From positions 10,339,822 through 10,403,821 of the forward strand of contig NC_135158.1 of the NCBI RefSeq assembly GCF_050948215.1: a stretch of 64,000 nt of DNA. Direction: 5' to 3'. Positions 24,655 to 36,470 of the stretch are shown in pieces (position 1 is the stretch's first letter; each line of letters begins with the position of its first letter). Source of the DNA: Halictus rubicundus (taxonomy: Eukaryota; Arthropoda; Insecta; Hymenoptera; Halictidae). Made by a program: the position numbers and the translations under genes. The notes below the pieces were generated by a model. That model was given only the letters and a program-made list of their open reading frames with translations, made no database searches and had not been told where the DNA came from.

Positions 24655-25237
24655 CTTGTCTCTCTTTCACGTTCCAACGGTATTGGTCTGTTAAACGATT
24701 TTTCTCCTACGGCCGTGACACACCACCACCCCGTAATATATTCGATCGGGGGAAAGCAAGAGTGCTGGAATGGGATTTCAGCTCGCCTTGATCTTATTCG
24801 ATATAACACGGCCGGGTCACCTAGCTTCACCTAGGTCCTCGAGGCGTCGCGTTGGCAGAACGCCAGCCGGGTCCCGGTGTCTGCGCCAGGCCAAGGGTCG
24901 GAAACGGTGTTACCGGTGGAACGGGTGAAAGGGGGTTGTTTTTAAGGAGTCCGACGGCGAATCTGTGCCACGACGGGAAAGCGGACCCTGGCCCAGCCCT
25001 AGCTCGCGATACTTTCACCCGGCGACCGGAGGAGGAGGAGGAGGTCCTGTTGGATTGCGGCTAGTCGATCACAGTTTTTAAAAAGATGGGACGCCTCTTT
25101 GGACTTCCACATCGCTACGCATACTTACGCGTAGCTGGAAATATCTGTACGGAAGATTACGGAAGCCGCCCACGCACTGTCCTCTACAGTGTTTAAGGGT
25201 GATCCGATACGTAAGACTTTTGAACTTTGGGAATATA

Positions 25238-26195
25238 CAGGGTCATCCGTTTTTAAACGGCCAAACGTCAACCAGCTATAGAGGACCCCAAATGAAGCAA
25301 CTTTCACCCCTAACACTTTTTTTGATTCGGTCTTGATTTTTAGATAATTGCAAAAACCCGTCATTTTTTGCGTTCACTTAAGATTAAATATATTAGGACT
25401 GCAATTATGTATCTTGATGATTTTTCCTTTGTTTGGTTTAAAATAAATAGGGGCATCTCTTTTATTAAGTCAACTTTTTTGTATGACCTTTGGATCTTGG
25501 TTTTTTTGACATGAGGCACGCCGCACAGTGGTGCCAAGGCGGCAAAAAATCCATTTTACAAATTTTCGATTTTTATAAAAAAAAATTATTTTTGTATAGC
25601 CTAATAGTGCGTGCATGATGTGCCAAAGTCAGATTTTTGAAAAAAAAATTTTCTACGGAGATATACGCATGGTAAATAACTTCACCTGAAACATCAAATA
25701 ATCGTGACATCTGCGCGATTCATTCTCGGAAATTCCGAAAGTTGATATTTAAATTTAAATTGCGGCGAAAGCATCTCGAAGTATCTCTTAAAATTTTGCA
25801 CAAAGCTAGATCAATATTACACCTTGCCAAAACGATTAGTTCCAGACCAAAATCTATTAAAGGATTTGTTGTATGTTTCCATAAATAAAAAATGGGCAGA
25901 AAACAGATTTTCGATTAGCCCTTATTACTTAATGTTAACAACTTTTTACAAAAATTTTTTTTGCCAAATAAGCGTCGTACCTGTGGCAATCTCTCCACAA
26001 ATTTTCAGACAAATTCGTTGGATAGTTTCGTTTTTACAAATTTTTTGCCGCTTTTTGGCCATTTGGCACCACTGTGCGCCGTGGAGACTGAATGAAATAA
26101 CTTCGAATCAAAAGAAGTGTTAGGGGTGAAAGTTGTTCCATTTGGGGTCCTCTATAGCTGGTTGACGTTTGGCCGTTTCAAAACGGATGACCCTG
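25238..26195. mobile_element. Non-autonomous element with ~100-bp inverted repeats
   Basis: Ends CAGGGTCATCCGTTTT on both sides, flanked by TATA (25234-25237 and 26196-26199; the duplication may be TA or TATA). The terminal repeats match over about 100 bp with only a few differences, past a shared CTTTCACCCCTAACACTT. The interior (about 750 bp) is AT-rich and holds a second inverted repeat. The frame at 25824-26123 has no recognisable domain. Superfamily not assigned: the TA-type flank and long repeats fit several cut-and-paste groups. Confidence 0.85.
25522..26078. repeat. Inner inverted repeat, possible nested element
   Basis: Left CGCACAGTGGTGCC at 25522-25535 pairs with GGCACCACTGTGCG at 26065-26078. 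On both sides a GCGGCAAAAAAT block follows, and looser similarity extends outward (GCACGCCG against CACGGCG). It could be a separate element (ends CAGTGGTGCC recall hAT) inserted in the outer one, or just subterminal repeats of it. No direct duplication was found at its edges, which favours the second reading. Confidence 0.6.
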
Positions 26196-26199
26196 TATA

Positions 26200-29100
26200 C
26201 AGACATAGCGAGAACATAGTGATTTTGATATGGTGTCCCGCGGAAAACGGAATCTGTTTATCCTTGTTCGAGCTGCGACGTCCCAATTTCCCCGGTGCGC
26301 GCGGAAACCCGACCGAGAAGGGACAGCCGCGCAGCCGCCATGTCGACCTGCATACGTTCTCGCCTGTAGGCCGAGCGCATTTTAAGGCCTTCCCGTTTCC
26401 CATTACGCTTGTTTTGCGACGGAAAACAAATGCGAAACCGATGGGGTTCCGTTTGCCAGACGGAACGGCGAATGGAATTGACAAGATCGATGAAACGCGC
26501 GCACTCCCGCATCACCGTAAATACGAATTTATTCATGGAAAGTAACCGCGCAGCCACGCTCTGTCGACTTCCTCTGATAAATACCATAATTCACTGCATG
26601 GTACATTCTTCTGTGAACCGCTCGAAACGATTTTTTACGTTTCGCTTCGGTTTTGGTAATCATTACGCAAAATGGCTCTCCGGTCGATGTATCGTGTCGC
26701 TAGGCACTTGCATGTTATCAGATAGTACGGAAAATTCTGCATTTGATCAGCATTTTGTTATTGACAAATTTGGTATGCTTGAATGAATAAGCACCCTGTA
26801 TTCCTCAAATTTCGATGATATAACCTAGCGGAATAGCCTTATTTTTTTTTTTCGATGCACTGCACTTCCCTTGCAATTTACATTTAAAAAGAATGACTTT
26901 CTCCCCGATCACAAAACATCCCGTCTCCAAGAGACTGTGACCGAGAACTCGACGGTGCACGACTTTATGGTCGTTCGATTGATCTTCGCGCCGACCGGAC
27001 GTACAGTTACCATGTGTGCCAGGCTGCAATAAAGGTCCTGTAACAAAAGAGAGGATGTCACGAAGAAGATTCGAACCGAAAGCACGTGAAACACGATCGA
27101 CACTTCGTAACGCGAACCGTTGTATTTGTCAGCAGAGTGAATCGCGTTCATTAACACGTCCGGCGCACATAAAAATCCTGCTTTCAGGCATATTGCTTTG
27201 CACACATTCCGAATTCGTTTCCCTGAATGTTAATTATTTAGTATCGATCCCACTTCGCACTTAAATTGAGATGGTCGCAATGATTTTGACAAATAATTTG
27301 TGGAAATATTTTATACTGTAAATCGACTGGACCCCCCCCCCCCCCTCGTTACAGTTTAAGGGCTAAATGATGTAGAGTTAAAGAATGTAGTAACGAAACA
27401 GTTCGCATTTGAAATGGAACCTATCAGAAAGTTCTATAACACTATCGATCTCCCATTTGAATCGTTCCGCCGATTATGCGACACGCTTGTCGACTCGCGT
27501 CGCTTCCGTCTCATCGTTGTTGTCCGCGCTGTCTATCTGCGTAACACTTGCTAAAATTTAATCATAGTTTGTCGTGGCCGTTCCCAGTGCGCCCGTCGCG
27601 CTTCTTCTCCTCGAGAATCGGATTCAATATTGTCGCTAGAAGTTTCACGGACGTATTTCGTCCGTCTGTGACGAATTCTTGTATACGGTAAATACGCATC
27701 GCAACGACGAACGGGAAACTCATCATTGCGTCGTAGTCGACGCGGGAGGGATCGCGCTTGCACAAAGTGCCATTACATCGTCCCGCTTAATCATCGTTTT
27801 GCGCCTTCCAGCCTCGCGCCCAGATATACACACAGAGTCGAAGAATTGGGAGTAACAACGCCACCCCGCCATTCCGGCTGGCAACCCCGTTTAATTTCCT
27901 GAGTTAATATGCGACTGACTGACTCGCATAAGCATCCCTCCCCCGATCGTGATTGCATTTGCGCTTCATCCTAATACCCCGGCCGGGATGTTTCTGCTTT
28001 CGACAGGAAAATTCAATCACCTGTTTTCAAAATTGCTCGTTAGTTTAATCCACGTTGCTGCTGGATAAACGGGGGAAGACCGGGCGATGTATAATTACGG
28101 CTTTCGAACCGGTCGCATTATACCCGGGACTCTCCGCGCCGATTCTACCCCGTGTTAGTCGGCTGATCGATAAAAAAGGAATTGTCTCTTTTTACATGGA
28201 AAAATTCGCCCGCGTCCGAACGCGGACTATTCGGTTCGAGCGGAGCACACGCGCCGACTATTGTTCGTCAATATTTGATCATTTGCGGCTAACGCGTCTG
28301 TTGCACCGACGATTAAAAAGCTGTAAATATTTTGCCCGGGTGTATGACCCGCTGCGAATTACTGCAGCTATTCCGCTCTTGATTATCTGAATCGTATACG
28401 ATGAACAATTTTCTTTTCGATGACGATCTTGTCCTGTGCGATGTAAACTAAAAAACATTTTTCTTTCAATTCCTACTGTGAAAATCTACATGAAAGATTG
28501 GTACATCGTGTTTAATAATTGGTTCACAACCTCGCATGGTACACAACAGCTAATTTGATGCAATTAACGTTTAGCGGAGCACTCTTGGTATCGATCATTT
28601 CAATTTTGGGTTTACCGCAAATACAATTTGCTCTAAAATAATTGCCATGCTTGACCATGTTAGTTTGCTAATTTCATAAAAGTTTGCTTCATTTCCCACA
28701 GCGGTTCCTGTCAATTTCTCCTAAAAGATCAATACGAATATCTCATATTTCTACACATTCTACAGAAGACCAAGCTAGTCACGAAATGGTAATTTTGCCT
28801 GATCAGAATATTGTTTATATCGACACGTAATCTGTGAACTCTATGTGCAGTGTGTACTGAAAGGTTGCAGGAAATTGCGGCTAAATACCAGGGGAAATCA
28901 TAGTGTAGAATGATAAAGTAATAAACGTCTTAATCCATTCAGCTTTGTCTTTAGATAAATGTAATTATTTCGTGGATTTCATATTTTTGAACAGGGTCTA
29001 CAACTTCCATTAAGTGATAAAACTATTGCACAGTGTGAAAAATATATTCACTTTCTATGTGACAGACAATGTTGCCTAAATTGTTCCTAAATGTACATTA

Positions 29101-29336
29101 ATTTAAAAAAAATATTCGGTAAAGCGTCAATTTGTGCAAGCGGCCCTAATAATTTGGCCACCCACTATTATAAAATATTATTAACGATCCCTGTGCACTA
29201 TAAACGTACGAAGCTCCACAATTGATTTTTATTACCTCGATCTACCCCTGAAAAATTGCAATTCCGGAGGGAAGAGAATTGCGCGGCTCAACTAAGACTC
29301 CACCGTGATAAATGGACGCGACAAAAAAAGAAAATA
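26200..29336. other. Non-coding stretch, GC-rich in parts
   Basis: No gene recognised. GC-rich patches at 26260-26600 and 27570-28390 carry overlapping frames on both strands with no known domains. A single CAGGGTG-like end (CACCCTGTA at 26791) has no partner. A poly(C) run is listed separately. AT-rich and featureless from 28.4 to 29.2 kb. Confidence 0.5.
27332..27345 (+). repeat. Poly(C) tract
   Basis: Fourteen uninterrupted C. The length is likely unstable and prone to sequencing error. The complementary strand is a G-run able to stack. Confidence 0.9.
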
Positions 29337-29727
29337 CAGCAGGACCTCGATAAATCGGCTTAAATCGGGAGACAGACAGGCCGGATAAATCGAACCCCGT
29401 CCGGATAAACGAGGACCGAGGGGGAATAACCAAAAATGTATTTTGCGCGTGATAACAATTCGGCAATTCTCAGAGAATGCTTCTCAGGATACGATCGTAA
29501 TTAAATCGAGTGGTACCACCTTTAATTGTTTACTTACGATTACGGAAAGAAAGAGTCAACGAGCAACAGAAAGCGGTGAATTGGCGAAGTAGGGATTTTA
29601 TGGAAACAGAAGAGAATCGCGAGGCACGATCGTTTGTTGTTAGTAAACACGAGAGACTCTGGATAATAGAGACCCCGATTTATCGGGACCACGGATAATC
29701 TCGACCCGGTTAATCGAGGCTCTAATG
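29337..29727. mobile_element. Probable pogo-like non-autonomous element
   Basis: Left end CAGCAGGACCTCGATAAATC, right end from the minus strand CATTAGAGCCTCGATTAACC, each next to TA (29335-29336, 29728-29729). The right end starts CAT where the left starts CAG, so the match is imperfect. The motif GGATAAATCGA or close variants recurs several times just inside both ends, as in pogo/Tigger-type termini with repeated binding sites. About 391 bp; the 62-codon frame at 29510-29698 is not transposase. Superfamily is tentative. Confidence 0.55.
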
Positions 29728-30127
29728 TAAATTCTGACGGAACGTGGACTAAAGTTGAACCCCGCAGTAGACTATAGTCGAATGTCGCAGTATAAAGGTT
29801 AAACTAGGGTCGAGACCTGGTCACATTAAGGGATACAGCGAATTCAATTGATCTCGGCGCTGTTACTGCCGCGTGTTACATGCTACTGTACCCAGTGTTT
29901 TACCTAATTTCTGCATCTTATGTATCTTTCTTCGATTTCAATGTACATCACAAATTTTACACGAAGAAATTATTTCTCTTGAGAAGCAAACACTGTGAAA
30001 AGCATTTGTCAAGTTCGTACTCCCCGTTTTCATTCAGAATTTAGACATTCAATTTCTTAAACAATGTTAACAATATGGGCAATTTACAGTGAATTTATTC
30101 GTGAGTTATTATTGAAGGTACGTTTAA
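29728..30127. other. Unique spacer between two MITEs
   Basis: About 400 bp, AT-rich, nothing recognised apart from the TA of the element on the left and the TTAA (30124-30127) of the one on the right. Confidence 0.55.
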
Positions 30128-30368
30128 CCCTTTGCACTCGAAGGTATTTTAACTCCAAAACGAAACATTTCTTCCTACCTAGAATATTTCCCTCGTATAT
30201 ATATATTTTTCATGTTACACATGCGAAAATGGTGGTATTTACTCGTACAATACTGAAATGTTTCGTAATTTATTGAATATAAACAGATTTAATAATGTAA
30301 AAAATATTGCGAATAATGATATAGAAATGTTTAGTGGCTCCTTACTGTCGCCGTTCGAGTGCTAAGAG
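30128..30368 (+). mobile_element. piggyBac-like MITE family 1, copy B
   Basis: Perfect TTAA on both sides (30124-30127 and 30369-30372). Left end CCCTTTGCACTCGAAGG; right end CGTTCGAGTGCTAAGAG, with an A in place of the usual G near the end. Carries the family blocks AAACGAAACATTTCTTCC and GAATATTTCCC, then a TA repeat and a GATTTAATAATG block. 241 bp, non-coding; the frames across it are chance. Confidence 0.88.
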
Positions 30369-30372
30369 TTAA

Positions 30373-33127
30373 ATGTGGCAAGATTGAGCCAGCAGAGACA
30401 CATTTCGAAATGCCTTTGACAATATTTTGTGGCATTACGATCGCCCCGAAACCACGAGAATATAATTAAGAATATACGTATAATCTATCCCCTGCTGCCC
30501 CACGAATAAGATCACGCTTTGTTGCTGCGTTCGTAGTCCTGGTTGGCTCGCAGCCAACCTTAACTGGGGTAAAAGCTGGGTTTTACGTCAGCCATGGCCT
30601 TAGAATTCTTCTTTTTACGATATCTGCACGTTTCTCCGTTCGCCCCCTCCCCCCGCAACGAGGGTGTTTTACTTTCCGTACTCTATAACGATTTGCGAAG
30701 ATGAAGTATCGAGGGAAGCGGAGAGGAAAGACGAAATATACTTTTACGTTTCTCATTACTTCCCGCGTGTCTGTTATTTGTCTTGGGACGAGTGCATTCC
30801 GAGGTATTAGTCGTTCTTAAAAATATTCTCGAAATCGAAACTAATTAAACGAGAATTTATCCGACCGACTTGATATTCGAATTGAATTGCGGGGAATTGA
30901 TTAGGTGCAATTAGGTCACACAACAATTTTTGCACTGAATTTTCGTTTCGAAAGTATGCGAACAAATACGCGAGTCCCTGTACATCGTACATCATCAGTG
31001 ACGTTTATTATTTTGTTTTGAACTGTCGTAAATTTTCAGTGTTGTTGAGAGGAAGTGAAAACATTGTATACAACGCAAAGGAGTCTTCAGATATAATATT
31101 AGAAATACGAAACGAAGTTTCTGTATCGTGCAAATTTATTTCCCGGTGCTGATGGAGCTCCTACAATTTGCAAAGTTAACCCGGAGCGCATAAATCTTTC
31201 GCATCGCGAAATAAGATAAATTATTCACAATCAATTACTTAAATATTGCTGCGGATTCCGTGCGTCGGTTTACATGCTGTCTCGTTAATATTTTCAGTTG
31301 AACGGTCATGAATAAACATACGTGAGCATGATCGATCGCTCGTGAATCAAAGATGATGACGGAAGGTATCGTGGTTTTGATTCATACCTAATTCACCTAA
31401 CGGGAATTTGTTGTTTGCTAGATCAATTTAGGATACGATACGTTATATAGAAAGCAAAACAAGTTGTAACTGAACATTCTGAAGTTTTATTCGTTTGTAT
31501 AATACTGTAATTGACATAACATTCACCAAAGTTAAAGCATTGATAATGTTAATAATGATTTTGTGATAGTAGATTTCTTTTATGAATGGAACTCTATTAT
31601 TGATTGACTATTATTGATTACTATTGATCTCAGGAGGGCTTTATGGGGTCATGTTAGTAACATCAAACAGACTCTATCATTACACGCATAGTACGTGTTA
31701 TTCTAAACTAAACATCACATTCGATCTCACGCATTGTCTCTGTGGTATGCAAGGAGTAATTAGAACATTATAATTGTAATGGTAATATAATGCCGATGCT
31801 AATCTACGGATAATATTCATCAGTAGATAGCACAGTGGTAACTAATCTACTGTGCACAGAATTCTCGATGATTGCTACAGAAATGTAAACTGCCAATTAT
31901 ATCGAAATATTTACCTTTAATATTGACATTTCTTTTCAATCCGACTATGCTCGTTATAATAAAACAATTTGGGATAAGAGAATAGCGAAATAATTTGTCT
32001 ACTTCGAACAATTCAATTTTCATACAAACAATATTAATCCTGTATTATTCAGGTTAAGAATATTTACATTTTCATTAAAGTTGTGTTCCACATAACCACA
32101 TTTCATAACTTAAATAATAAAATATGAGATATTTACTATTATACTTTCCTAAAAATTCCTGCAATAAGAACAAAATTTATTTGAAAATAGAGATGTACAG
32201 GAATGAAACGACAACAAATATATTGTCGTCTTTAAACTTTAATTCTTTAAACCATTATTGCTCTTAAAATTTTGTTCCATGGACATATTAGACTCTATTC
32301 GATACCTACAATGATATTAAGGAAGAGTCGTATATAAAATACAAGAATTCGACAAAATTCTAGTTTCATTCTGCACGCTCTGAAATCATAAAGTTCAGAT
32401 AGACTATAACTCGGAAATTTTGCTATACTTCCAATATCTCTCTATTCTCCCAATCATTATTCCGGTCATATATAGCCTTCGGATCGCATACAGGAGCCGC
32501 GCGCATCCGAAAAAGAGGAAAATGTTCGACTACGTATCGCAGCAATTTTTAAATCGGAATTCACGAGTATTTCGCAGTCTGTTCGGCAACTCTGATCGAA
32601 ATAGAGTGTGGCAAACGCATTGTTGGGGCAGCACACGACGACCCGAATGCCAGATAAATTGAACTCGAGACCTGCCGAATTCCTGAAACGGTTCGAGCCT
32701 TTTGAACTCGTTATCGTATCGCGGCCGAATCTCAGTATCTACCATCTGTTTGCAATTACAACAGAGCCTTTGCGCGCGCGCGAGCTGCACTGCAGAATTT
32801 CTTTTAACCGGGGTGCATTCGACGCGCGCGGATGCAATACTTCCCACTGTATTGCTGCATCCCCCGGGGCGTGAAAAACATCTGCATACGGATTTAATAT
32901 GATTTGTTTCCTGGGGTCCTTCAACCGCGGACTCCTGAATACTTTGTTCGATCAAGGATTCATCTCATTTCAAGTTCTGAATTTCCCATGTATTTTTTCA
33001 CGTTGGTTTTCGCCGTATATCTTTCTTTTTCATGTATATGTCCTGGCTAGACCCGTGCTTTGGACATATATCGAGTAAACACTCGAAGTTAAAATTTTCA
33101 TGACTCTTTCAATCCCTGAGTCAGTGA
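30373..33127. other. Unique stretch, AT-rich
   Basis: No gene recognised. A locally repeated ATTATTGATT motif occurs near 31597-31627. From 32.5 to 32.95 kb it is GC-richer and open on both strands (141 codons minus at 32530-32955), again without a known domain. Confidence 0.5.
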
Positions 33128-33131
33128 TTAA

Positions 33132-33668
33132 GGGCCCGGTCTTCGTAGATTCGCGACAAGGTAGAATGACTACATGACCGTCAAAAAATGGTTTTACGTG
33201 CCGCAAGTATTCGTCCTTATATAAGAATATTTTGTCGCTGGTAAAGGGCTCATAAGCTCGGCTGGTAAGGGTTCAATCTAGTGCGCGCTGGTCAGGAGCT
33301 GCCGAGATTATGCAGATATTTGGTAATATAAGCATTAGAAGTAGGCAAAAAATTGACGATGTGCATGGCGTAGAATCCAAGCATTTTTATGCCATGGGAT
33401 GAGTTTTCTGGATGAAATCGGGAGCAGCGCGCACTAGAAAATATCTCCAGCTACAAATTGAGCTATATTTTGTCTTGATTCTCCGCGAGATAAAGCCAAA
33501 AATTTGAAGCACGTTTCCGGCGTCAGAATTCATAATATCGATAATACCGAGCAAAAAATGTGACGAGTTTAGTCACAGACTTAAAAACCGTCGGATCAAG
33601 ACCAAGACGGATCTTAAGTCTGTGAATGGAAATTATTAATTAAAAAGTCACGTGACTATCCCGGGCCC
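33132..33668. mobile_element. TTAA-flanked element with GGGCCCGG ends
   Basis: TTAA at 33128-33131 and 33669-33672 flank GGGCCCGG ... CCGGGCCC. The strict inverted match is short (8 bp), so the call rests on the TTAA duplication plus mirrored ends. 537 bp, non-coding. Inside are a nested inverted repeat at 33278-33437 and a smaller one around 33580-33626 (ACAGACTTAA ... CTTAAGTCTGT). TTAA is used by piggyBac and some Sola elements; ends starting GGG are less typical of piggyBac, so no superfamily is assigned. Confidence 0.6.
33278..33437. repeat. Nested inverted repeat CTAGTGCGCGCTG
   Basis: CTAGTGCGCGCTG at 33278-33290 is exactly mirrored by CAGCGCGCACTAG at 33425-33437, and further matched bases (GGTCAGGAGC against GCTCCC) extend inward. 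The 160-bp span is either a small element inserted in the larger TTAA-flanked one or subterminal repeats of it. Confidence 0.65.
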
Positions 33669-33672
33669 TTAA

Positions 33673-36277
33673 ATCTCATCATTGATTAAATGAAGTCTCC
33701 GAAAGTCTATCTCAGCAGTTGATGGTTAAGGGTGTTACTCTCTCTTTTTCTCGGGGGATTGTGTCGTTCCCTCTTCTATGTCGTGTAGAAAACTGTATCA
33801 GGGTAGTTTTGTCCCCCGAGATGCAATTGGCACCGACGTCAATTTTTTTGTTGTCCAGAGAGACCCGTAACCTTGGCGAATGCCAATCGAACCTTCAAAA
33901 AAGGAGAACTTGTGCCTTGGCCCGTGCTCCATTGTTCCAGGACTGACGACATTTCAACATGTATGAACTAACGAGGATCACGTGCCAATTAGTTCTCTCC
34001 AACAACGATGAAACTCATATGGAACATCAAATCCGAAAAAATATTCGAAACCTTTTTTGGGCAACTATCGTTCATATTTAGAAAATAAAAATAGCTCTTG
34101 TCATGTATATCCAGCTGGCATTTTTCTCATCTTGCTTAAAACCGATCATACATTTAAATGTTTAATTAATTACGTTTATTCAGGATTAAATTTTACAAAA
34201 TGTCAACGTTTAAAATAAAATTCAGATTTTACTAAATAATTGAAGCCGTGATATTTTGAATTTCATCTAATTATGTGTTTTCCTTTTGCAGGTGAGTTCG
34301 AGAGATTAAAATTTGTTTAAACTAGCACGGTAATTAAGATACGAAGCCGAGGAACCACATTTTATATACTTTCAAGTGGCCTAAGGTAGGTGAGCTATAA
34401 CCGTCAATGATTTAATTATTAACTTCAGCTCCTTACATACTAGATATACAACTCTCTAGTAGAAGACGTTTAGCGATCGATCGCTGAAGTTTGCTTGAAC
34501 CCGAAATAGGATTTATGTATAAAAGAAAAACCTTTATCGGCAATGCACCCCACAAGGGGCGATTTCTGATTACTGAAAATTTTATTTGCGCCAGCATCGA
34601 TTTTTATAATGAATATTTCAAATGCAATCACCCTCAGCAAATAATGAAATTCAATTTTCTCGATTTTGTACACTTTGCACAACGCAAATTGAACACAGTA
34701 TAAAGGATCCTTATTTTATCATAAATAAATTATTACGCACACGCAGTATAACATCTAAAAATTTGATTAAAAATACGGAAATTCGCAGAGTGTAACAGAA
34801 ATGTTGTACCGTATAACAAATTGTATTATTTATACAATAAACGAGGTAACATTAAAAAATCAATGCAAATATGCACTACGGAAATATTAAATATCATATA
34901 ATTAATTACCTTTCTGTTTTTTACTATGCACAGTTCTTTCCTGAACAAAATATAATTTTGCCTTTTTTGGATGTTTATAAAATAATTTACGAAAATGAAA
35001 ATTTGCGTAAATATCGTCAGCGTTTTGTAATGCATCGGAAACGAGTAATACAATCTTTATTTGTTGCTCGCGGTAAAATTCTTAGAACATCACGGATATT
35101 CGATGGTATTCATAATGGAATCGAACATATCTCGTCGGAATGGCCACTTATCTTCCCGATCGTTTTTAGCTTAAAGCGGTCTCCCTCGCCGATTTCCTGT
35201 GCTGCTCGTATCTTAAAACGAGGGAAAGATCCCTATTGACCGTATAAGATGCAGGCTAGAACGGAAATAGAATTTCTATCGCAGATGTAGGTATAGAACC
35301 GGTCCCGCATCGCGTACTTAGATTCGCTGCTACAAATCCCTTTGACGGAAAATTTTGACTTCTCAAAAGACAGGAATATTAAAAAATGTCCCCATCACTG
35401 GCTCTTTGTACATCTAGCAGATATTTTATTCCAGAACTTTGAACATGTCGATTCTTAAATTGATTCCTCTAAAATATACGTTCTCGATAATGTGCCCGCA
35501 AAATGACTCGTTTAAATTCTTGCAGATAACAATGTTATCAATTATTGCAGCTTTTTTTTTGCTTTATACATGTTATTATAACAGTTGGAATAGTTTCAGC
35601 CATAAAAATGCGTTTGAACACTTTGTTTACAGAAAAGTGGGTAATATAATGTTAAGTATTTTAGCTTGAAAAGTAAATATAATACTTTAGATTTACATGA
35701 TTCTTTGTAAATGTGTTCTTCAGGAAACATTCGAAGAATGTACGAGACTGCCGATCAAAAGTTCCGTATCACTTGTGTTTCCCAAGGTTAATATTTGTAG
35801 ATACAATCACTGAAACGGTAGACTCTAAACTTTTACTAATTAACGTACTCGTCTGGAGTTACCTGAAGTGGTGATATTTATCAAGTAAATATCGACTTCC
35901 TTTGAGTCATAAAGCGAGTCCAAACTTTGCTGGCGACTTCGTTGAGTGTGTACAACATACTTTTGCACTCCCCGAAATTTCCACGGAGCCAATCATATCT
36001 CGAACCATATCTTTATACAAATCTTTCCCTTTTTTCTTTGAATAAATGGTATGTTTGTCTTTTCTATTAATTCAAAGCTGACGAGTTCCATTAACAGAAC
36101 ATCGTAGTGTTTTAATAAAAAACACGAAGTCAATGGACATTTTGAGTACTGTATCTTTCTAAATATTTTTTAAAGAAGCAGTATTAAACAAATCCTCCTT
36201 GCCTTTTATATGACAGCTTGAACACAATTAAAGTTAAGATGCATATCTGGGTATGTATTTTAGCGACGCGTATCGGT
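33673..36277. other. Unique AT-rich non-coding stretch
   Basis: No gene recognised. It contains the second recursive splice-site candidate at 34267-34297. A 122-codon frame at 34871-35239 has no known domain. Poly(T) runs near 35551 and 36030 are unremarkable. Confidence 0.5.
34267..34297 (+). promoter_or_regulatory. Candidate recursive splice site (ratchet point) 2
   Basis: A good branch-point match CTAAT (34267-34271) lies about 21 nt before the AG. It is followed by TGTGTTTTCCTTTTGCAG and immediately by GTGAGT (junction 34291|34292). This is the same juxtaposed 3'/5' splice-site arrangement, on the same strand, as at 7417|7418, about 26.9 kb upstream. It could also be an ordinary acceptor whose exon begins GTGAGT; no coding frame with a recognisable protein follows. 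Confidence 0.55.
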
Positions 36278-36470
36278 CACGGCTACGTACCAACATGGCG
36301 GCGCCCTTACTGTCCAAAACGCTGAAAATCGCACATCTTTACGCATAACTTTTGAACTAGTGATCTCCTAGGATTGAAACTTGGATTTTCGGCATTTTCT
36401 CGCCAAAATCGACAGGATTGCATAAAAAAGAGTTGAAAATCCCTGGTTTCCCGAAGTAAAGTTAAGCCGA
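36278..36470 (+). repeat. Dispersed repeat family 2, copy 1
   Basis: About 190 bp, closely matching the reverse complement of 62746-62932. The core blocks are CCAACATGGCGGCGCCCT, AACGCTGAAAATCGCACATC, and a GATCTCCTAGGATTGAAACT run continuing into TTGGATTTTCGGCATTTTCT. The strongest match runs from the ATGGCGGC motif to GGTTTCC near 36450. No inverted ends, target duplication or coding frame shared between copies was seen, so it is a dispersed repeat of unknown type. Confidence 0.8.

Larger units (their letters stand above)
21084..25237. other. Non-coding stretch with a GC-rich block
   Basis: No gene recognised. It contains a dispersed repeat fragment at 22067-22115. From 24140 to 25060 the DNA is GC-rich and open on both strands at once: 223 codons plus at 24163-24834, 229 codons minus at 24141-24830. 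Neither frame has a known domain, both include translated (CT)n sequence, and double-strand openness points to base composition. A (GGA)n run lies at 25028-25044. Confidence 0.5.

Noticed and set aside
27066..27080. Box-B-like GGTTCGAATCT on the minus strand (tRNA or SINE)
   Set aside because: No box A at the right spacing and no cloverleaf could be drawn.
32530..32955. 141-codon minus frame with several Cys
   Set aside because: The opposite strand is open over the same GC-rich DNA in two frames, and the Cys spacing fits no zinc-binding motif I know.
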